The translations under genes were made by a program, and so were the position numbers. From Protopterus annectens (Eukaryota; Chordata; Ceratodontiformes; Protopteridae): a stretch of 64,000 bases of DNA. The stretch spans positions 1,861,424,055 through 1,861,488,054 of the forward strand of contig NC_056729.1 of the NCBI RefSeq assembly GCF_019279795.1, given 5' to 3'. Below the pieces are notes generated by a model. That model was given only the letters and a program-made list of their open reading frames with translations, did no database searches and was not told where the DNA came from. Below, in pieces: positions 58,467-64,000 of this stretch. Position 1 is the first letter of the stretch. Each line of letters opens with the position of its first letter.

Positions 58467-59395
58467 CGCTGAGAGAAGAAGGGAGCCACTTTTGAGATTT
58501 TAAGTATTTTTTCTCTGTTTATTTGCTAAGTTTTTCTGCATAGTTGCCTAGTTTGAGCATTTTCTGGCTTGTTAAACTTGATTTCTGCATTAGTAGCTGT
58601 ATTTAGAGCACAACCAAAAGCTGTTTACTGAATTTCCTGTTTGCACTTAATTTTAAAATCGTTTTTTCTCAAAACTTGCATATTTTCTGTCTTTGACCTA
58701 GCAGCTTGTGGGGTCATTTACTGCACTGTTATAACTTGATATTACTTGTGAACCTCTGCTATCTCTGAAAACAAAAACAAAAAAAAATCTTGCTTTTTTC
58801 CCACTTTTCTGAGATTTAAAAAAGTTGAGGTACAGGCTTGCTATTCCTGAACTGTTTGTAAGTTTCTGTGAGGCCATTTTGCTTGGGCTAAAGGAAAGTC
58901 TCTGTGTTGATCAGTGGCATTTGAAAACATGGAGCAGCTCCCCTCCCCCCCCCCCCCCCCGTGGGAGTGGTTACTGACTTGAAACTGTAGTTTTATTGGT
59001 CATTGGGTCAATTCCTGGCTCTTTCCAGCCCCTGCTATCAAGCAGCTTTAGCCGGAGTTGCCACTAGAGCAGCATCGGGCAGCCGGTTTAACAAGGTTAA
59101 ACTTTTTCTGGCTCCATAAAGTCTGCTCTTCATTTTTTCCCTTAGAACTGCTCTACTAGTAATCTAAACCATATATCCCTTAACTAAAAAGCGCAGCACT
59201 TGTTCCTAAAAGCTTTTTTTTTTTCTCCAAAAAAAAAGCTCAGCACTTGTCTTAAAAGCATCTTCTTTTCAGGCTTAGCACTTCTGTATTATACAAAGTC
59301 CCTCACTAGCGAACCCCCCCCCCCAGGAGTACCCACTTCCTTACTAAGTCCTCTCTCATTCAGTTACACCCCAAACTTCTTAATTTCTCTAGCAT

Positions 59396-60365
59396 GTGAA
59401 GGGCCAGATGCTGGCGTCCTCTCTTGTCCAGTTGGTGAATCTGGGAATATTGAGGCAATGTTACAATTGCCTCATGTACACAGACAACCCTCTCCTCCTC
59501 CCACATAACACAAATACTTGCGAGAGATGCAGCTATTTAGCCAAACTGGAGGCTGAGCTCTCTCAACTCAGGACTGGCAAGACCAGACAGGAGGAGAAGG
59601 CAACTACACACACCACAAAACCAGTCTCACATAAAGCTATCATAACAATGAATCAAACACATAAACACACAAAGACATACTTGAGGCTCTGAGCAAAATT
59701 TACCTAAACAGCAGAGGCCTCCAAAGCAGACACCCAAGCAACCGCCACCTCATGACACACCACAGGCAACACATAAACCACAAAATAAGTGTGCAAAGCA
59801 GTCACAGCCCTTAAGGCCAAATACAACACCAAACATACTTGTCATAGGTGACTCCATAGTCAGACACACTGACGTCCCACTCACCAGGCTGAACAAGGAG
59901 AGGGTCACACTAAGCTGCCTATCGGGCGCTAGAATCCGCCACATAACACAAGCACTCGGGTCACTCCACAGCAAGTACAAATATGACACAGTCATTGTCC
60001 ATGCTGGTGTGAACGACCTGAGACGTACCTCCCTGGACTACATGAAAAGAGACATAGAGAAGCTCTCTGATTATGTAGCCCAGGCAGGTATGACCCTGAC
60101 CCTGAGCAGCATCCTTCCTTCACCAAGAATGATGCCACAACATAGAGACAAGATGATCAGCTTTAACAATTGGCTTAATTTCTGGTGTCATTCAAAGGGG
60201 ATCCAGTGTCTGTCTGCCTGGGATGACATGCTTGACAAGCCACACTGCTTCGCAAGAGACGGCTTGCACCTGTCACCCCTGGGATTCCGGATATTGGCTA
60301 AGGCTCTTGCCAACCCCATAGTGCCGTTTTTAGGCAAGGCTCAAATTCTAAACCTACCACCCAAG
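59396..60365 (+). pseudogene. LINE A ORF1: CxxC finger plus SGNH esterase
   Basis: 59396-59692: 'MKGQMLASSLVQLVNLGILR' then CYNC and CERC finger pairs, then 'LAKLEAELSQLRTGKTRQEE', ending at a frameshift near 59690. The esterase follows in other frames: a 'VIGDSIVRHTDV' stretch at 59840-59880, then 60009-60365 with 'VNDLRRTSLDYMKRDIEKLS', 'LTLSSILPSPRMMPQHRDKM', 'CLSAWDDMLDKPHCFARDGL' and 'HLSPLGFRILAKAL'. GDS, GVND and DGLH motifs are all present, so the esterase is better kept than in the 47.6 kb copy, but the frame is broken. Confidence 0.82.
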
Positions 60366-60393
60366 AAAACAAAATGGGAAGAAACTAAGGGTA

Positions 60394-61068
60394 ATGCTGC
60401 TCAATGCCAGAAGTCTAAATCTCAAAATGCACGCACTCGAGGCCCTTCTCAGTATGGAGAACATCGATGTCTGTGCTGTGACTGAAACCTGGTTCAAGGC
60501 TCCTGAGAGCACCCCGGCACTATCAGGTTTTACCTCATATCATGCGTTCCGGCCCCAAAACCCGGACCACACCACAAAAGGAGGGGGTGTATCCATATTC
60601 ATCAAGGATACCCACACCTCCAGGTTGGTGGCAACGCACGAAGCATCGGAAACCATCCAGGTGCAATTAGCCATAGGCAAAACTGCTCTACAGTTTGTAG
60701 TATGCTACAGGCCACCCTCTCTAACTCAGGAACCCCACACAGCCTTCCTGAAGACACTGGAGGGTATAAATGTATCTCCAAACACCATTATATTGGCTGA
60801 CTTCAACTACCCGAATATAGACTGGGAACATTACTCAAGCCTAAACTTTCTAGCCCAAAGGTTCCTGGAGTTCATAAATTCAAATGCCATGGAACAACTA
60901 GTCACCGTTCCCACAAGAGGAGAAAATATACTAGATCTCATCATCACAAACATGGGGACAAAATGCTCCACACCGGAAGTATATCCCTCATTGGTGAGAT
61001 CAGATCATAAACTAATCTCACTGATATCCACATCCCGCCCCCACCCCAAACAAAAAAGACCACAGTGA
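60394..61068 (+). pseudogene. LINE A ORF2: endonuclease
   Basis: Met at 60394 in 'GTAATGCTGCTCAATGCC', as in the copy at 48569; the ORF starts inside or just after the ORF1 3' end. Motifs: 'LLNARSLNLKMHALEALLSM', 'AVTETWFKAPESTPALSGF', 'GGGVSIFIKDTHTSRLVAT', 'VVCYRPPSLTQE', 'TIILADFNYPNIDWEHYSS' (Ala for Gly in GDFN), 'ENILDLIITNMG', 'SLVRSDHKLISL'. A frameshift at about 61025 ends the open stretch. Confidence 0.88.
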
Positions 61069-61634
61069 AGAACTTCTCTAAAGCAAACTTCACACTACTC
61101 AAGACTGGTGTGGTATCCTTCAAGGCCACCGAGTCAGTGGAAACCACAACCCAAGCTGGAAGCCCTTACAAATGCCTTCTCTGAACACCTCCAGGACTGC
61201 ATGGATCAGGCAATCCCTAATAAAACCAAGACTCTTTCCACCAAGGGCAAACGTCCAGTCTGGTGGACCAGCCATAAACAAACTTTACAATAAGAGGAGA
61301 AAGCTGTTACATGATAGAGCAAAATCCATAAAAGAAGACACCCTCGATCATTATTAGTAAAAATACGAAAGCACTCATAAAATCATCCAAGGCCAACTTT
61401 GAGAGAAAAATTGCCATAGATTCAAAAGACAATCATAAGGCCTTCTTCAGCTATGTTAGAAACCTGGGTGGAAACTCCCAGATATGCTCAGAATTAGTCC
61501 AAAATGATACAAAAATCACTGAACCCACAGACATTGCCAACATACTGGCAGACAGGTTCAGTGCAAACTTCACCCCTCTCCCCAAAGGAGAGATAACTAT
61601 CCCAGCGGAGTGCAGCCTCCCAGACATCTCCAAT

Positions 61635-63058
61635 GTGCAGGTGAAAGCTGCTCTCTCTAAAGCTAGAAACACAGCATCAATGGGACCAGATGGTGTCCCC
61701 GGCTGTGTGCTACACAAACTCAATGAGGAACTAAACCTGCACATAAGGCAGCTTTTTAATCTTAGCCTTACCACAAGATACCTGCCCAAGGAGTGGCGTA
61801 CGGCAACTGTGATCCCACTCCACAAAGGCGGTGCGTCTGCGGACCCTGGTAATTACCGCCCCATAAGCTTAACAAGCCTGGTCTGCAAAGCTATGGAGAG
61901 GATCATAATGGAACTCATAAACAAAGACATAGGGGACTTGCAGACATTGAACCCAACCCAGTTTAGCTTTGTCAAGGGCAGATCATGCATTTTGAACTTG
62001 GTCGACTTCTTCGAAACAGTCACCAAGGCCATTGATGAGGGAAAGGCAGTCCATACAGCCTACCTTGACCTTGCAAAAGCTTTCGACACAATACCCCACT
62101 CGGGTATTATAGAGAAACTTACCAGCTTAAATGTAAACCCATATGTCACAAGATGGGTTGCAAACTGGCTAAAGGACAGAACCCACAGGGTTAGAGTAGC
62201 TGGCGCCATGTCAGACTCCAAGCCGGTCACAAGTGGTGTCCCACAGGGCTCAGTCCTTGGCCCCCTGTTGTTCGGCATCTACTTCTCAGAAGTACAGGCT
62301 AACATAGGAGGACTATGGCTGACAAAGTTTGCAGATAACTGCAAACTGGGAGCCATAGTGGAAAGTACATCGGACACAGATATCCTTCAGAGGGGTCTCA
62401 CGGAAACTGATAGCTGGTGCCAGAGCCATGGCCTGAAGTTAAATGCCAAAAAATGTATAGTCATACCCTTCGGGAAAAACAAGGTAATCCACTAAGCACA
62501 GAAGAGGTCATCAGGGACCTGGGGACCCAGGTTGACAGTGGCCTTTCTTTTGACACTCACATTGCTAAAGTGGTTAGAAAAACCTTCTACATTGCCCACC
62601 TGATCATGAAGGGATTCACTTCCAGATCAAGTGAGGTCATTGTTCCCCTGTACTCTTCACTTATCAGACCAATGATCGAGTACAATGCCCCATTCGGGAT
62701 GTATCTCACCCGACACCTGCAGCATACACATATACACCTGCAGCAATTGGAGAGACCCCAAAAGTTCCTCACCAAAAGGATAAAGGGACTCCAAAATCTG
62801 TCATATGCTGCCAGACTGAAGAAAATCCAGCTCTATTCAGTCGCATACCGTCTGCTCAGAGGTGACCTGTGCCTGACATACAAGGCCATGTCCAACCCGG
62901 AATTAATGGACATGCTCCACCTCAAAAAATCCAAATCTACCAGATCCACTAGAGCAAGTGACTTAAACCTTAGCACGGATATAAATAGGACATGCTGGAG
63001 GGATAGATTTGTCACCCAGAGACTCCTATGTTGTGGAATAAAATCCCGGTCCATGTGA
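61635..63058 (+). pseudogene. LINE A ORF2: reverse transcriptase and C-terminus
   Basis: 61635-62495 is open: 'ARNTASMGPDGVPGCVLHKL', 'LPKEWRTATVIPLHKGGASA', 'NYRPISLTSLVCKAMERIIM', 'YLDLAKAFDTIPHSGIIEKL', 'TSGVPQGSVLGPLLFGIYFS', catalytic box F-A-D-N (second Asp to Asn), 'LNAKKCIVIPFGKNKV'. A deletion of about 25 bp at 62485, relative to the copy at 50665, shifts the frame to 62417-63058: 'RDLGTQVDSGLSFDTHIAKV', 'LYSSLIRPMIEYNAPFGMYL', 'YRLLRGDLCLTYKAMSNPEL'. Between 61068 and 61635 the linker is in several frames ('KRPVWW...NKLYNKRRKL'). Confidence 0.88.
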
Positions 63059-63284
63059 GGCAGAGCACCTCGCTGGCTCTGTTCAAGAGAAATCTTGACC
63101 GGTGGATGGGAGATCGTAGGTTTACCCCGGGAATCATCTCTGTGTCACTGCTGGACAGAGGCACAACAAACTAATGGGCACAGTATTTTTTAACATAAGG
63201 GGTGGCGTAAGCCACAAAAACTCTGGGCTAGGCTTATAAATGTCTTAGGGCAGATAGCATAGTATAAACCTATGAACCTATGAA

Positions 63285-63650
63285 CCTAGAGTGCCCTGGC
63301 TAAAGTAGTTTGTTAATGCCTGACCAGAACTTTTGTGTTTTTTGCCGATGGGTTTGTTGGAGGTGCAGGTAAAAGTGTTTTTGTCTAGTAGAATGTCTTT
63401 TTTGGTTGCATTTCATAATTGTTTAAAGTGAAGGTGGTTTGTTGGGCTTTTAGAGGCTCTCCATTTGGCCCAGATTTTATTTCGTTGGAGGATCTTTTGT
63501 CTAGTTTGTTTTGTGAGCCATGGGGCAATTTTGGTTCTTACTCGGTTGCAGCGAGAGGGGGCATGGTAATCTAGAATTTGTAGGAATCTAATATTAAAGT
63601 AGGTGACTGTCAAAGGAAAAAACTTCAAAGTCCAATACACGTAAGGTTCA
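63285..63650 (-). mobile_element. LINE B (-), 5' part of the split copy
   Basis: Minus strand 63640-63413 encodes 'RTKIAPWLTKQTRQKILQRN' and 'KIWAKWRASKSPTNHLHFKQ', the linker between endonuclease and RT with the 'PWLT' motif, and 63412-63285 continues toward the sequence at 58466. The copy is 5' truncated at about 63650. Confidence 0.85.
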
Positions 63651-64000
63651 GTTAAGGCACTTTAATTTACTTGCCGCAAGGAGACAAAAACATGCAAATA
63701 CAAGGATTTGTCTAACTACTAACAGGAAGTATGTTCATTGTTATACTGTTTTACAAGACATGGCCTTCTAACTGACATAATCAAACACAACATTTAGAAT
63801 TGTTCTACAGCAGATGTTACTTCAGATTTTCTGCTGACATGACTAGATTTGTGAGAAACCTTTCAGAAAAACAACCTGGCCTTGGTGATCAGTAATCCGT
63901 TTACAAGCTTCTATTGTACAGTGTTACATTTCAAGGTACTCTTCTAATACAGATACAAGCAAATGCTGATTGCAGTTCATATTTTCAAGCAAGCTTTGTC
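63651..64000. other. Unassigned sequence at window end
   Basis: Starts 'CCAATACACGTAAGGTTCAG' after the LINE B break. It has no reading frame of note and no match to other repeats in this window. It could be another repeat cut by the window edge. Confidence 0.4.

Larger units (their letters stand above)
58467..63284 (+). mobile_element. LINE A (CR1-like), near full length (~4.8 kb)
   Basis: Contains a ~930-bp 5' UTR (58467-59395), ORF1 (59396-60365), ORF2 (60394-63058) and a 3' UTR ending in the octamer repeat 'ACCTATGAACCTATGAACCT' (63265-63284). It is inserted in LINE B, whose linker sequence resumes at 63285. Order of domains: CxxC finger, SGNH esterase, APE endonuclease, linker, RT, C-terminal region. 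The CTATGAAC octamer end and the 'LRGDLCLTYK' C-terminal motif place it with CR1-type elements. Confidence 0.92.

Overview
The window looks like a repeat-rich piece of a vertebrate nuclear genome, most likely a non-amniote with a large LINE-dominated genome (lungfish, salamander, cartilaginous or basal ray-finned fish are all possible). The grounds are an intron-split FISNA-NACHT exon of a fish-type NLR gene, many decayed CR1-like and L2-like LINEs, Penelope-like elements with GIY-YIG endonuclease, tRNA-derived SINEs and long minisatellites. Nothing is organised like a bacterial or viral genome. The species cannot be named from sequence alone.

The only convincing host gene is at 42.98-44.85 kb on the plus strand: a 66-nt exon and a 1726-nt FISNA-NACHT exon, in frame with each other across a phase-1 intron, with intact Walker A and B motifs and no stop. 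Its leucine-rich repeat exons are not visible in the window.

Most of the rest is mobile DNA. 'LINE A' is a CR1-like family: ORF1 with a CxxC finger and an SGNH/GDSL esterase, ORF2 with APE endonuclease and reverse transcriptase, and a 3' end of CTATGAAC-type octamers. Copies lie at 0.19-2.7 (+), 5.5-8.9 (-), 31.55-31.96 (-), 37.6-41.4 (+), 46.6-50.9 (+) and 58.5-63.3 kb (+). 'LINE B' is an L2-like family with a (TAAAA)n-type tail. Copies lie at 2.7-3.5 (+), 24.8-27.0 (-), 27.0-41.7 (+, split), 33.8-36.5 (-), 53.5-56.3 (-) and 56.3-63.65 kb (-, split). A Penelope-like element (28.2-36.8 kb) is inserted in the 27-41.7 kb LINE B and was itself hit by a LINE A fragment and another LINE B, which in turn carries a foldback element: at least four nested levels. 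All LINE and Penelope reading frames are broken to some degree; the LINE B reverse transcriptase at 25.2-27.0 kb has only one internal stop.

Layout: 0-9 kb nested LINE A/LINE B copies, a tRNA-Asp-headed SINE, a MULE-like foldback element with telomere-like internal repeats, and a palindromic Penelope-type insertion with 13-bp target duplication. 9-12.5 kb is largely unrecognised sequence with a GT microsatellite and a 43-bp minisatellite. 12.5-24.3 kb is a single array of about 143 copies of an 82-bp satellite. 24.4-41.8 kb is the nested LINE/Penelope block. 41.9-46.6 kb is the NLR exons bracketed by 46-bp and 89-bp minisatellites. 46.6-52 kb is a LINE A within the 89-bp array. 52-56.3 kb holds SINE pieces, 85-bp and 72-bp tandem repeats and an old LINE B. 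56.3-63.65 kb is a LINE B split by a near-full-length LINE A. The last 350 bp were not assigned.

I found no clear undescribed gene system. The most interesting structures are the 82-bp satellite with a duplication of exactly 35 units inside it, the hammerhead-ribozyme-like cores in the Penelope terminal repeats, the SINE that combines a tRNA-Asp head with the LINE B tail, and the foldback element carrying CCCTAA-rich 70-bp repeats. Boundaries of decayed repeats are estimated by eye, mostly to within about 5-30 bases.
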